A stretch of DNA of 64,000 nucleotides from Lewinellaceae bacterium SD302 (GCA_002591745.1 PDLQ01000018.1:1-64000), one strand, 5' to 3'. Shown: positions 8,176 to 18,148, counted from the first letter of the stretch. Notes: a model not told the origin generated them from the letters alone. Numbers and translations: made by a program.

Positions 8176-8873
8176 TCAACTGTATCATCATCGACGACGA
8201 GCCGTTGGCCGGTCAGCTTCTGGCCGCCTACGCCGAAAGGAGCGCCGACCTGAATTTGTTGGCCACCTTCACCAATCCGATTGACGCGTTACATTATCTG
8301 GGGGGCAATGAAGTCGATCTGCTCTTCCTGGACATTCAGATGCCTGAGTTGACGGGTATTCAACTCATGAAGATCACCAAGGGTAAATACCAGGTCATCC
8401 TCACCACCGCCTACGAGCAATATGCCCTGGAAAGCTACGACTTCGAGGTGGCCGATTATCTTCTCAAACCCATCAGTCTCGACCGTTTTCTACTGGCCGT
8501 AGAGAAGGTGAAAAAAAGATTGGAGGCAACTCCGGAAGTCATTGCACAAGAACGGGAGAGACCGCCGGATTTTATCTTCGTAAAAAGCGGCCACAAAACC
8601 GTTCGCATCGATTTCTCCGCCATCATCCGCCTGGAAAGCATGAGCAATTACGTGATGATCCATACCCCCGAGGAGAAGATCATGACTCTGGAAAATATGG
8701 GCGAACTGGCGAAGATCTTACCGGCGGACCGTTTCGTACGTATTCACCGCAGCCATTTAATCGCACTCGATAAGATCGATTTCGTAGAACGCAACCGGGT
8801 GGTGATCGGGGAGGAGTATTTACCGATTAGTGAAGGGTATAAAGAGCGTTTCTGGGAATTGGTGAAGCGGTAA
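8172..8873 (+). CDS. LytTR-family response regulator
   Basis: The 233-residue protein has a CheY-like receiver (residues 1-120) with acidic pocket 'IIIDDEP', phosphorylation aspartate in 'LLFLDIQMPE', the T in 'ILTTAYEQYA' and the lysine in 'YLLKPIS', then a LytTR DNA-binding domain (about 135-233; 'FVKSGHKTVRIDF', 'FVRIHRSHLIALDKI', 'LPISEGYKERF'). Phosphorylated LytTR proteins bind paired short sites; the palindrome at 7035-7068 upstream of the operon is an obvious candidate target. Translation is coupled to the kinase by the 4-bp overlap. Confidence 0.95.
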   Translation: MINCIIIDDEPLAGQLLAAYAERSADLNLLATFTNPIDALHYLGGNEVDLLFLDIQMPELTGIQLMKITKGKYQVILTTAYEQYALESYDFEVADYLLKPISLDRFLLAVEKVKKRLEATPEVIAQERERPPDFIFVKSGHKTVRIDFSAIIRLESMSNYVMIHTPEEKIMTLENMGELAKILPADRFVRIHRSHLIALDKIDFVERNRVVIGEEYLPISEGYKERFWELVKR

Positions 8874-8928
8874 AAAATCATGCAGAAGACGCCGAAGAGC
8901 AGAAGTTTCATCTTTATTTCCTTCATAC

Positions 8929-8942
8929 GGGCCGAGGGGCCC
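8929..8942. terminator. Small GC hairpin between convergent genes
   Basis: GGGCC (8929-8933) and GGCCC (8938-8942) form a short hairpin followed by TTTGTG in the plus direction. It lies between the LytTR gene and the convergent leuD gene. The stem is only 5 bp and the T run is poor, so this is a weak call. Confidence 0.25.
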
Positions 8943-9024
8943 TTTGTGTTAAGCACAGCGAAGCCAAAGAGGGGAATCCACGACTAAAACACTATATCCT
9001 TTTGAGCCACACGGTGTCTCAATA

Positions 9025-9618
9025 TTAATGCTCTACCCGGCTCCCTTCAAAAGCAACGATCTTATCCTTTTGACTCAGCAGGAAATCGATATCATCATAG
9101 CCGTTTAGAAGGCAGGTTTTCTTGTACTCGTCGATCTCGAATGAAGTGACCGTTCCACTGCTTTGATTGGTCAGCGTCTGGGCTTCCAGGTCAACGGTGA
9201 ATTTAGCGTTTGCGTCGGCTTCGATGGTTTTAAAGATTTCGTCCAACACCTCTGGCGTCACAATCAGTGGCAGGATGCCGTTGTTCAAGGCGTTGCCACG
9301 GAAAATATCCGCAAAATAGCTGCTGATCACTACCCGGAATCCGTAGTCGTCAATGGCCCAGGCAGCGTGCTCCCGGCTCGATCCACAACCAAAGTTAGCT
9401 CCGGCTACCAGAATATCGCCGCTGTATCTTGGGTTATTCAACACGAAGTCTTCTTTGGGGTGGTTCAGTTTATCGTAGCGCCAGTCACGAAATAAATTCT
9501 CACCGAATCCCTCGCGGGTCGTCGCCTTTAAAAAGCGGGCGGGAATGATCTGGTCGGTATCCACATCCTCAATCGGCAGGGGAACGGCGGTGGAGGTTAG
9601 GGTTTTGAATGGTTTCAC
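9025..9618 (-). CDS. leuD: 3-isopropylmalate dehydratase small subunit
   Basis: This 197-residue protein is the swivel domain of isopropylmalate isomerase: '[20 protein letters not shown]' at the N-terminus and the signature '[16 protein letters not shown]' in the middle. With LeuC it converts 2-isopropylmalate to 3-isopropylmalate in leucine synthesis. It lies 27 bp downstream of leuC on the same strand, so the two subunits are almost certainly co-transcribed. Length is normal for the family. Confidence 0.97.
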   Translation of the reverse strand: MKPFKTLTSTAVPLPIEDVDTDQIIPARFLKATTREGFGENLFRDWRYDKLNHPKEDFVLNNPRYSGDILVAGANFGCGSSREHAAWAIDDYGFRVVISSYFADIFRGNALNNGILPLIVTPEVLDEIFKTIEADANAKFTVDLEAQTLTNQSSGTVTSFEIDEYKKTCLLNGYDDIDFLLSQKDKIVAFEGSRVEH

Positions 9619-9645
9619 TTAGAATGAAAATTTAGAATTTAAAAT

Positions 9646-11031
<1,386 letters not shown>

Positions 11032-11285
11032 TGGTTTATTATTGGCACGGCTACTTTGCTAGTCAGAAAGACCGCTTCGCTGATAAAATGCCGTATTCAG
11101 CGTGTTCTATCTGGAAATCTTGCGCCTAGCATCTATATTCTAGCGTCTTTTTCCTGGCAAAGTAGCAAGGTTTTCATTAAATCAAAAGGCCCTAGGCAAA
11201 GCTCCCCAAAAGCGAGGAACGAGCGTCCACAAGACGTACAGCGACATCTACAAGCGAAGCGTCCACAAGGCCAAAGGCCATCCGG
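11032..11285. repeat. leuC-leuA gap with inverted dispersed motifs
   Basis: GGCTACTTTGCTAGTCA on the plus strand (11049-11065) and its partner on the minus strand (11156-11170, CCTTGCTACTTTGCC, lacking the final CTAG) face each other across about 90 bp, recalling the element at 44774-44995. The rest (11180-11285) consists of short phrases such as AAGCGTCCACAAG and CCAAAGGCC that recur in other gaps. No gene is supported. Confidence 0.6.
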
Positions 11286-12428
11286 CTAGCTCATCATCTC
11301 TACCAGGTCCTCGTCCTGCACTTCCTTCTTACCATCGGCAACGTTCAGGAATTCTGCGTATTTCTGGTCCAGTTGTACTTTGGTGAGGTCGTAGCCGAGG
11401 TTTTTAAAACGGTAGGCGAGGGCGGCACGGCCGCTGCGGGCGGTCAGGACGATCTTGGATTCGTCTACGCCGACGTCGGCCGGATCGATGATCTCATAAG
11501 TATCACGACGCTTGATGACCCCATCCTGGTGAATACCACTGCTGTGGGCGAAGGCATTGGCCCCCACGATGGCTTTATTGGCCTGCACGGGCATCCCCAT
11601 GGCCTCGCGGACCATCAGACTGGTCTCGGTCAGGAGCTTGCTGTTGATACGGGTGTCCAGGCCCAGGCTGGGGTGCTGGCGCATGATCATGGCGACCTCT
11701 TCCAGGGCGGTATTGCCGGCTCTTTCTCCTACGCCGTTGATGGTACATTCGATTTGCCGCGCTCCGTTCTGGATACCGGCAATGGAATTAGCCGTGGCGA
11801 GTCCGAGATCATTATGACAATGGGTGCTGAGGATACATTTGTGGATACCGTTCACGTTATCGCGCAGGAAGGCGATCTTGGCACCGTACTCTTCCGGGAG
11901 GCAGTAGCCCGTGGTGTCCGGAATGTTGAGGACGGTAGCACCAGCATCTACCACTGCCTGGATGACCCGGGCGAGAAACTCGTTGTCCGTCCGTCCGGCG
12001 TCTTCGGCGTAGAACTCGACGTCCTCCACGTAGCTCTTGGCGTGTTTGACGGCATCGACGGCGCGGCGAATAACCTCTTCGCGAGTTGTGTTGAATTTAA
12101 ACTTGATGTGGGAATCCGAAGTACCGATACCGGTATGGATACGCGGGCGTTTGGCGTGCTTGAGGGCATCGGCTGCTACGTCAATGTCCTTCATGACTGC
12201 GCGGGTGAGCCCGCAGACGATGGGATCGGTGACAGCTTTAGCAATTTCTTCCACCGAGCGGAAGTCGCCGGGGCTGGAGATGGGGAAACCGGCTTCGATG
12301 ACATCAACACCCAGTTTCTCCAACTGGCGGGCGATGACGATTTTCTGCCGGGTATCGAGCTTGCAACCAGGGACCTGCTCGCCGTCGCGCAGGGTGGTGT
12401 CGAAGATATGTACTTGATTCTGGTCCAT
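11286..12428 (-). CDS. leuA: 2-isopropylmalate synthase, form without regulatory domain
   Basis: The 380-residue protein has the DRE-TIM barrel of the alpha-IPM synthase/homocitrate synthase family: '[17 protein letters not shown]' with metal and catalytic residues, '[15 protein letters not shown]' with the two metal-binding histidines, and '[14 protein letters not shown]'. It condenses acetyl-CoA with 2-oxoisovalerate. Classical LeuA proteins exceed 500 residues because of the C-terminal LeuA dimer domain that senses leucine; that domain is missing, so feedback inhibition is probably absent or works differently. Neighbouring leuC and leuD support the LeuA assignment over citramalate or homocitrate synthase. 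A TATCTTTA box sits at 12482-12489 on the minus strand, 54 bp upstream of the start. Confidence 0.93.
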   Translation of the reverse strand: MDQNQVHIFDTTLRDGEQVPGCKLDTRQKIVIARQLEKLGVDVIEAGFPISSPGDFRSVEEIAKAVTDPIVCGLTRAVMKDIDVAADALKHAKRPRIHTGIGTSDSHIKFKFNTTREEVIRRAVDAVKHAKSYVEDVEFYAEDAGRTDNEFLARVIQAVVDAGATVLNIPDTTGYCLPEEYGAKIAFLRDNVNGIHKCILSTHCHNDLGLATANSIAGIQNGARQIECTINGVGERAGNTALEEVAMIMRQHPSLGLDTRINSKLLTETSLMVREAMGMPVQANKAIVGANAFAHSSGIHQDGVIKRRDTYEIIDPADVGVDESKIVLTARSGRAALAYRFKNLGYDLTKVQLDQKYAEFLNVADGKKEVQDEDLVEMMS

Positions 12429-12481
12429 TAAGAGCTTGGTTAGAGCAACAAATTAAGGCTTGTTAAGGCTAAAGCCGACCG

Positions 12482-12489
12482 TAAAGATA
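12482..12489 (-). promoter_or_regulatory. Possible -7 box for the leu genes
   Basis: TATCTTTA on the minus strand fits TAnnTTTG at seven of eight positions and would give a leader of about 48 nt before leuA. No clear -33 TTTG is seen, so the call is tentative. Confidence 0.25.
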
Positions 12490-12589
12490 ACAAGCCCACT
12501 TTGCTTATTTAACGGGCATTAACCTTTTCTTAGGCAATTGTCGGGCCAAATTTTCGCTTTTCTATTACAGACCCCAAAATGAAAGCAAA

Positions 12590-13231
12590 ATGAATAAGCG
12601 AATTTCCCTCCTCTGTACCTTACTTTTCGTAACCGTACTATCTCTTTCCGCCCAGGCTGAGTTCGCGTTTGGCCTAAAAGCCGGACTTACCACAAGTGCA
12701 CTCGAAGGCCATGAGCTCGAACTCAACGGCGGCGGCCTCGACGAGCTGACCGCCAAGCTCACTGAAGCCAACTACGGTTTCCAGGGCGGAATATTCATGC
12801 GGGTACCCGTGGGTGAACGCCTGTTCTTACAACCGGAAGCCACCTTCAACACCAGTACCGCCACCTTTACCTTTCAGAATGACGACCAGGGCATTGACCA
12901 GGTTTTCAAGGAACGCTACAACAACCTCGACGTACCACTGCTGCTCGGTTATGACCTCGGCTTCCTGAAATTCCAGGGTGGACCCGTCGGTCATTTTTTC
13001 TTCAATGAAGGAAAGGACGTCTTCACCTCCGAAGGCTGGTCCAGTGCTGTGGATGAGTTCAACATCGGTTACGCCCTGGGCGGCTCCCTCGATATTGGTA
13101 AACTCACATTTGACGTACGCTACGCCGGTAACTTTAGCAAATTCGGCCAGACCTTTGACATCGCCGGCGAAGAATTTGCCGTGGATCAGGCGGCGAAGCG
13201 CTGGGTGTTTACGGTTGGATATCGGTTGTAG
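12590..13231 (+). CDS. Outer-membrane beta-barrel protein (PorT/OmpW-like)
   Basis: The 213-residue protein has a signal peptide (residues 1-22, ending 'LSAQAE') and alternating amphipathic strands through to a terminal aromatic-rich strand 'KRWVFTVGYRL', typical of eight-stranded barrels of the outer membrane protein beta-barrel family common in Bacteroidota. The pattern 'FGLKAGLTTS', 'GFQGGIFMRVPVGERLFLQP' and 'GYALGGSLDIGKLTFDVRY' is characteristic. Function cannot be assigned more precisely; such proteins are often envelope structural or PorT-like assembly factors. It is monocistronic. Confidence 0.8.
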   Translation: MNKRISLLCTLLFVTVLSLSAQAEFAFGLKAGLTTSALEGHELELNGGGLDELTAKLTEANYGFQGGIFMRVPVGERLFLQPEATFNTSTATFTFQNDDQGIDQVFKERYNNLDVPLLLGYDLGFLKFQGGPVGHFFFNEGKDVFTSEGWSSAVDEFNIGYALGGSLDIGKLTFDVRYAGNFSKFGQTFDIAGEEFAVDQAAKRWVFTVGYRL

Positions 13232-13233
13232 GA

Positions 13234-13434
13234 ATGGAAATAGGAGTTAGGAGCGCTGCGCTTTTGGAAATAGGAGCCCACGTGATAGTCGACCGCTGAG
13301 CGGTCTAGACTTAAGTCAAAACAGATCATAGCGTGCTACATGCTACTTGAACGCATCTTGCTCGGCTCCTATTTCCTAAAGTCGAGGGAGCAAAGCGACC
13401 AAAGGCGATCCTATCTCTTATTTCTGATTTCAAG
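13234..13434. repeat. Nested inverted-repeat element, related to 44774-44995
   Basis: Two left arms (TGGAAATAGGAGTTAGGAGCG at about 13235 begins the first; CTTTTGGAAATAGGAGCC at 13261-13278 the second) are mirrored by right arms at about 13364-13381 and 13408-13430. The right half (13352-13431) aligns without large gaps to 44905-44975: shared blocks include GAACGCAT, GCTCCTAT, TCCTAAAG and CCAAAGGCG. This shows that a mobile or copied element, not a local gene remnant, fills the gap. Unlike the 44.8-kb copy it lacks the terminal TTGCTACTTTGCTAG motifs. Confidence 0.75.
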
Positions 13435-13507
13435 CACAAACCAACCCCTTTCAATAAAATAACCTCTTTATCATCAAACCGCGTAACTTCAGACGTTCTC
13501 ACTCACT

Positions 13508-14050
13508 ATGTCCACTACGACCACCGCAAAAATGACCGAAGCAGAGCTGATTGCCGCCTGTCGCCGACAGGAAAGATTGGCGCAAAAGGAACTGTACGAT
13601 CGTTATTCCCGCGCCATGTACACGGCGGCTTACCGCATCACCGGCAATTTCGAATTGGCCAACGATGCTTTGCAGGAAGGCTTTATGAAAGTCTTTTCCA
13701 AGCTGCATACCTTTCGCGGGGAGAGTCGGATCGGTGCCTGGATAAAAGTCATCGTGGTCCGTACGGCTTTGGCTAAAATCAAGCGGGAACCAACGCTGGA
13801 CCCGTTGCCGCCTAACTTCAACGACCAGCGAATCGACTGGGGCACTCACCGTCTCGACATCGATTACCTGGAAAAAGCGATTCAGCGATTGCCGGAAGGC
13901 TACCGCAGCGTTTTTGTACTCATTGAGGTGGAAGGTTACGGCCACAAGGACGTGGCGGATTTGCTGGGCATCTCCGTCGGAACGAGCAAGAGCCAACTGT
14001 TTTACGCGAAAAAGAAACTACGTGAATATCTAAGTGCTTACGTACAATGA
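13508..14050 (+). CDS. ECF-type RNA polymerase sigma factor
   Basis: The 180-residue protein has sigma region 2 ('ELYDRYSRAMYTAAYRITGN', 'ANDALQEGFMKVFSKL') and region 4 ('LPEGYRSVFVLIEVEGYGHK', 'VADLLGISVGTSKSQLFYAK') and nothing else, as in extracytoplasmic-function sigma factors. It directs polymerase to a small regulon, here probably concerned with the envelope. The stop overlaps the next start by 4 bp, and that next gene encodes a membrane protein with the size and topology of an anti-sigma factor. Confidence 0.95.
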   Translation: MSTTTTAKMTEAELIAACRRQERLAQKELYDRYSRAMYTAAYRITGNFELANDALQEGFMKVFSKLHTFRGESRIGAWIKVIVVRTALAKIKREPTLDPLPPNFNDQRIDWGTHRLDIDYLEKAIQRLPEGYRSVFVLIEVEGYGHKDVADLLGISVGTSKSQLFYAKKKLREYLSAYVQ

Positions 14051-14676
14051 TGAAAGAGGAAAACTACGATAACCTACGTCGCGCCCTGGATCAGTTGCCC
14101 GACTACACACCGCCAAATTTGAGCTGGGACCGGATTGATGACGGTTTGAACGGGGAAGAGGCCAGGACTAACAAACCTGCCCGGCCTGATAGCGAGTCGG
14201 ACGGGGTAGCAAAGAATTTACCGAGCTACAGTCCGCCGTCTACCGTCTGGAACCAATTGAACGGCGAACTGGACCGCCAACGCGCTAAGCGGAATAAACT
14301 AAAACTGGTGTACCGCTGGTCTGCCAGAGCCGCTGCGGCAATTGTGATCTTCGTAGCCGGCTACACCTTCGCGACATTTGATCAGGGGCCTGATGTCACT
14401 TATGCATATAGCGAGGAAGAGCCTTCCGCCACCTTGGTAAATAATGACTGGAACCAGGAAGAAGAGAGTTTTCAGCGCGTTATGGACCAACTCAGCGCCA
14501 TCGATGAACCGGAACTCAACGCCCTGCGGCTGGAACTGGAAGAACTGACCCAGGCAAAGAAAGAGGTGGAAGAAATGCTACGTGCTTACGGTAACGACCG
14601 AAAGGTGATTCACCAGTTGGTGGAGATTGAAAATGAGCGGAGTAGGGTTTATCGGCGGGCGATTGCGGTGATTTAG
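14047..14676 (+). CDS. Probable anti-sigma factor, single-pass membrane protein
   Basis: The 209-residue protein has a cytoplasmic N-terminal half, one membrane helix (about 93-111, 'RAAAAIVIFVAGYTFAT') and an external helical region (about 140-205). No known anti-sigma domain is recognised; the assignment rests on topology and on the 4-bp overlap with the ECF sigma gene. The cytoplasmic part contains a duplicated motif, 'LPDYTPPNLSWDRIDDGL' (17-34) and 'LPSYSPPSTVWNQLNGEL' (58-75), which may be two sigma-contact segments. Between them lies residues 43-56, encoded by a 39-nt sequence (14172-14210) that also occurs inside ribD and the M50-TPR gene, so the linker appears to be an inserted repeat. 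Confidence 0.78.
   Translation: MMKEENYDNLRRALDQLPDYTPPNLSWDRIDDGLNGEEARTNKPARPDSESDGVAKNLPSYSPPSTVWNQLNGELDRQRAKRNKLKLVYRWSARAAAAIVIFVAGYTFATFDQGPDVTYAYSEEEPSATLVNNDWNQEEESFQRVMDQLSAIDEPELNALRLELEELTQAKKEVEEMLRAYGNDRKVIHQLVEIENERSRVYRRAIAVI
14172..14210 (+). repeat. 39-nt ORF-embedded repeat, copy 1
   Basis: CAAACCTGCCCGGC at the left and TCGGACGGGGTAGC at the right match the copies in ribD (22482-22520) and the M50-TPR gene (62649-62687) at 13/14 and 14/14 bases; the 11-base centre has diverged but its length is conserved. It is read as KPAR....SDGVAK in the anti-sigma factor. Confidence 0.75.
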
Positions 14677-15265
14677 CACTGCGCTTGCATGCGCGCCTCC
14701 AACGGCTTTGTTTTTGTAGCAATAGCTGCCTACTGCGCTGCGCCGACTTGCGCCTGTGGCGGCTTCATTTTCATCTGATTTTCTTATTTAAACATGCCGC
14801 TCTTACCCTACTTTTTTCCATTGATGAAAAAAGCAGCAAAAAAAATCTAGTCTTGAATAACTCCGAGGACCGTAGGGACGATCACCGAAGGTAAACTCGC
14901 TTCGCTCAAACAGTATTCAAGACGACTGCTCTGAACTAAATTTTTCAGAGAACGTGAGAATTCCGCAAAGCGACGTGGACTACCACTTAGGCATGTCGCT
15001 TTGAGCAACAAACACGCTTGATAAGCACATCGAACCGGAGAAGAGATCGAACTCAGTATTGTTTAGCTGCGCTGATCGTCCTTCGTCAACTCAGAATTGA
15101 GCACAGCGAGTTTATTGAGTTCCAGACTTTTTTGCATCTTTTTTTGGCAATGCAAAAAAGAAGTCGCCGAAGGCATGCAAGACGGCACGTTTAAAATGGC
15201 ATGTAAAAACAGCACGTTAAAGCAGTAAGTCGCTTCAAGTAATGTTAATGCTAAGAACTAAAAAA
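14677..15265. repeat. 589-bp gene-free region packed with inverted and direct repeats
   Basis: No credible coding region is seen. It contains: GTCTTGAATA/TATTCAAGAC (14850-14859, 14914-14923); a block at 14859-14895 that recurs at 47945-47979; AAAGCGAC/GTCGCTTT (14967-14974, 14995-15002); GATCGTCCTTCGTC at 15073-15086, an inverted echo of that recurring block; a perfect 11-bp inverted repeat CTTTTTTGCAT/ATGCAAAAAAG (15128-15138, 15151-15161); and four direct iterations of a GGCAYGTNNAAA-like unit (15173-15232) just before the DUF4097 gene. It could hold a structured RNA, a stack of decayed elements, or both. Confidence 0.55.
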
Positions 15266-16186
15266 ATGATCAACAGAATACTCCTCTTTTCCCTCTTCAC
15301 TGCTCACCTTGCTACCTTGCTAGCCCAAACCCCTCCCCGCCAGGTAGTGACCAAGACCATTGAGGATACTTACGCTTACAGTATGGGTAACGAGGTAGCC
15401 GTAGAAGGAGAAAAGGCTGAAATTTTCGTGGAAACCTGGGCCAAGCAGACCATCAGTATCCGCCTGGAGATGACGGCCAAGCACGAAAACATAGAAACCG
15501 CCCAGCGCGAATTAGAGAACCTGGAATTCGTCACTGAGGTAGCCGGCCAGAAGATTTTTTTGAAGAATACCCGTAAAGACAAAAACGTACGACCGGAAAG
15601 TGAGTTGATCGTAAATTACTACATCACGCTACCGGAAGAATGTCCGGTTTACCTCAAGAGCCATTTTGGGGGAGCGACGATCAGTAACCTCAAAAACCGC
15701 CTACGCATCAATGGGGAATATAGCCAGATCAACATTGATAATGTGCAGGGACTACTGGATATCCGGACTCGTTTTGGCGATATAGTGGGCGAAAAAATTG
15801 ATGGAAACGTGGTGATCAATTCCCGCCGATCCGACATTGAATTGTTCGACGTGGGCGGTTCATTTACGATCAATGCCCAGTACGGAGAGTTGCGCCTGAG
15901 CCCTAACCGGATGCTGACCGACCTACAGGTAAACGCTGATAAATCGGACGTTTACCTCTTCGATCCCAGTGGATCACCCATGCAGTATACCCTGACGGCC
16001 ACCCACGCAGAACTGAACCTGCCTAATGAGATTCCCCTCACCGAACTGGAAAATAACAGCGACTTACGCAGCGTGAGAATCGGTTCCGGGCGGGAACTGG
16101 CCGGTCGGGTAATGGTGAGTGTCTCCTTTGGGAAGCTGTACCTGGAAAAAGAAAAGGCAAAGCGGGTAAGACAGAATGGTTTCTAG
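15266..16186 (+). CDS. Secreted DUF4097-type beta-helix (putative adhesin-like) protein
   Basis: From the ATG at 15266 the protein has 306 residues; an earlier in-frame ATG at 15242 would only add eight polar residues before the signal peptide. The signal peptide ends 'HLATLLAQ', codons that are a copy of the dispersed repeat. The mature part shows the repetitive short-strand pattern of DUF4097 ('LKSHFGGATISNLKNRLRIN', 'LLDIRTRFGDIVGEKIDGNV', 'FDVGGSFTINAQYGELRLSP'), a right-handed parallel beta fold. Such genes often follow ECF sigma/anti-sigma pairs in Bacteroidota; here 590 bp of repeats intervene. Function is not known. Confidence 0.78.
   Translation: MINRILLFSLFTAHLATLLAQTPPRQVVTKTIEDTYAYSMGNEVAVEGEKAEIFVETWAKQTISIRLEMTAKHENIETAQRELENLEFVTEVAGQKIFLKNTRKDKNVRPESELIVNYYITLPEECPVYLKSHFGGATISNLKNRLRINGEYSQINIDNVQGLLDIRTRFGDIVGEKIDGNVVINSRRSDIELFDVGGSFTINAQYGELRLSPNRMLTDLQVNADKSDVYLFDPSGSPMQYTLTATHAELNLPNEIPLTELENNSDLRSVRIGSGRELAGRVMVSVSFGKLYLEKEKAKRVRQNGF
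15307..15329 (+). repeat. Dispersed motif inside a signal-peptide coding region
   Basis: CCTTGCTACCTTGCTAGCCC at 15307-15326 (one mismatch to the consensus core) followed by AAA. It is read as LATLLAQ, forming the end of the signal peptide of the DUF4097 protein. Confidence 0.7.
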
Positions 16187-16230
16187 AACCAAAGTATCAC
16201 ATATGCAGACTTCATGATCCTTTAATTTTT

Positions 16231-17286
16231 CTACTTAGCGATTCGCTGAATAAAGTAGCCAATTCCACCCAGGATCAACATGCCGACACCAACGAAGAAA
16301 AGCACGAATGGACTTTCCGGGTTAAAGCTGCTGACGACCGACGGCGAGAGGAAAAGTATCTCCCGGTTTAGTGCAGCCATGGCTCCGCCCCGGCTGGCGT
16401 TGTAGAAGGTCAGGATCAAACCTAAATAAATAGCCAGGGTGCCCAGCGGCATGGCGTAACCGGTGATCCGGCTTGTCAAATCCAGTTCGGCGTTACGGAG
16501 GGTTTTGTCCAGGATAGACCAGTGGAAGAAAAGCGTGAGCAGTACGACCAGCGTTAGTCCGAGGCGGTACAGTTGGCTGGTCCAAAAGAGGTAGTCGATC
16601 CACTCCGGGCCACGCCAACTCATCATTGCCAGCAAGAAAAAGACGAGGGTCAGGAATGGGCGAAGTGACTTGGACCACTCATAGTTATAGATCGGCAGCA
16701 TCAGCCGCAGGGCCACTGCGTAGATCAGGAAACTGACCACTACAATTATCAACCAGAGCGGGGCGGCAAAGCAGGTATACAGCCCGGCGGTTAGTCCTAC
16801 GCCCAGTGCATAGATCAGTGGCGTCCACCAGTGCTGCTCCTTTAATAAATTACCACGCAGTAGCAGAGCCAGCACAATCAGTAATAACAGGCTACCATAT
16901 TTACATAGGGCGGTACGGTCCACCATCGTCAGAAAGTTGCTGCGCCAGGTATTGGCTTCCTGACTTCCTGACTGCCCGACGATCTCCCCGTAATGCGCAT
17001 CGTAAGCAGCACGCCAGGCCAACCAGTTTTCTCCCCCTCCCTCGGCCAGGTAGCCGTAGTATGGAATGATAACCTTCGTTAGGGGAGAGGCGTTGGTTTC
17101 CGTGGCCGGAAGTTCTCCGTCCAATAACTTTTGGTAAGCCAGGCTACTACTCAAACTGCTTCCGTCCAGGCTGGCCTCGGGGGGCAGCCAGCCGGGGATG
17201 CGGCTGTCCAGCCACTCGCCCACGGCGTAGTTGACCACATTGGCGAGCACCAAACAGAGTAATATGCCGATCAGCCTACTTGGCAT
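16231..17286 (-). CDS. Multi-pass membrane protein of unknown function
   Basis: The 351-residue protein has a first hydrophobic helix (about 5-20), a soluble stretch of about 100 residues, and then about seven membrane helices (from about 133 to 345). No family is recognised. Its start overlaps the end of accD by 11 bp on the same strand, which implies co-transcription and translational coupling with the carboxyltransferase gene, but nothing in the sequence shows a link to fatty-acid synthesis. The soluble part ('SPLTKVIIPYYGYLAEGG', 'WLAWRAAYDAHYGEIVGQSG') probably faces the periplasm. Confidence 0.75.
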   Translation of the reverse strand: MPSRLIGILLCLVLANVVNYAVGEWLDSRIPGWLPPEASLDGSSLSSSLAYQKLLDGELPATETNASPLTKVIIPYYGYLAEGGGENWLAWRAAYDAHYGEIVGQSGSQEANTWRSNFLTMVDRTALCKYGSLLLLIVLALLLRGNLLKEQHWWTPLIYALGVGLTAGLYTCFAAPLWLIIVVVSFLIYAVALRLMLPIYNYEWSKSLRPFLTLVFFLLAMMSWRGPEWIDYLFWTSQLYRLGLTLVVLLTLFFHWSILDKTLRNAELDLTSRITGYAMPLGTLAIYLGLILTFYNASRGGAMAALNREILFLSPSVVSSFNPESPFVLFFVGVGMLILGGIGYFIQRIAK

Positions 17287-18136
17287 CCTTGACGGCTGGT
17301 TCGAAGATGGCCAGCATATCGGCTAAACGTTCTTTCAGAGCCGCACGATCTACGATGAAATCCAGGAATCCGGCATCCAGAAGGAATTCGGAAGTCTGGA
17401 AACCTTCGGGCAGTTCCCTCTTGATGGTTTCCTTGATCACCCGTGGGCCGGCGAAACCAATCAGGGCTTCGGGTTCGGCGAAGTTGATGTCGCCCAGCAT
17501 CGCGTAACTGGCCGTAACGCCTCCGGTAGTCGGGTCGGTCATCAGGCTGAAGTAGGGTACACCGGCTTTGGCAAGCCGCGAAAGCTGTACACTGGTTTTG
17601 GCCATCTGCATCAGGCTGAAGGCAGCCTCCATCATGCGGGCACCACCGGTCTTGCTGATGATCAGAATCGGGGTACGACTGTTCCTGGCTTCGTCGATGG
17701 CCCGGGCGATCTTTTCACCCACCACGACGCCCATTGAGCCGCCAATGAAGCTGAAGTCCATACAGGCCACGATGAGGTTGCGGCGGTTAACTTTACCCCG
17801 GGCAACGCGAATGGCATCGGCCAGCCCGGTTTTCTTCCGTGCTACGTCCAGTCGTGATTTGTATTCCTTGAGGTCCGTCCATTCCAATACGTCCACGGCC
17901 TTCATTTCGGGGTAGAATTCCTCGTAGTTCCCGTCGAACAGGATTTCGAAATACTGCTCCGATCCAATGCGGTCGTGGTAATTGCAATTGGGGCACTTGT
18001 AATAATTTTCCCGCAGGTCCTTCCGGGTCACCGTCTCGTTACAGCGCTTGCACTGGTACCAGAGGCCCTCGGGGGTGTCCTTCTTGTTGCGGGTGGCGGT
18101 CTGAATACCGTCCTTGAGTCTTTTAAACCATCCCAT
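17276..18136 (-). CDS. accD: Acetyl-CoA carboxylase carboxyltransferase beta subunit
   Basis: The 286-residue protein has the N-terminal zinc ribbon (C29-x2-C32 and C48-x2-C51) and the carboxyltransferase fold with 'FIGGSMGVVVGEKIARAIDE', 'LIIISKTGGARMMEAAFSLM'-type segments and 'DPTTGGVTASYAMLGD'. With AccA it transfers the carboxyl group from biotin to acetyl-CoA to make malonyl-CoA. accA is not in the window, which is usual. A TACCTTTA box ends 4 nt before the ATG, suggesting a leaderless or near-leaderless transcript. The downstream membrane protein gene overlaps by 11 bp. Confidence 0.97.
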   Translation of the reverse strand: MGWFKRLKDGIQTATRNKKDTPEGLWYQCKRCNETVTRKDLRENYYKCPNCNYHDRIGSEQYFEILFDGNYEEFYPEMKAVDVLEWTDLKEYKSRLDVARKKTGLADAIRVARGKVNRRNLIVACMDFSFIGGSMGVVVGEKIARAIDEARNSRTPILIISKTGGARMMEAAFSLMQMAKTSVQLSRLAKAGVPYFSLMTDPTTGGVTASYAMLGDINFAEPEALIGFAGPRVIKETIKRELPEGFQTSEFLLDAGFLDFIVDRAALKERLADMLAIFEPAVKDAK

Positions 18137-18140
18137 GGGG

Positions 18141-18148
18141 TAAAGGTA
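18141..18148 (-). promoter_or_regulatory. Possible -7 box for accD, leaderless arrangement
   Basis: TACCTTTA on the minus strand (seven of eight matches to TAnnTTTG) lies 4 nt before the accD ATG at 18136. No clear -33 element is visible. Confidence 0.3.

Noticed and set aside
11373-12431. Long opposite-strand frame (352 codons) over leuA
   Set aside because: It is the antisense shadow of a well-conserved leuA; long antisense frames follow from the codon composition here.
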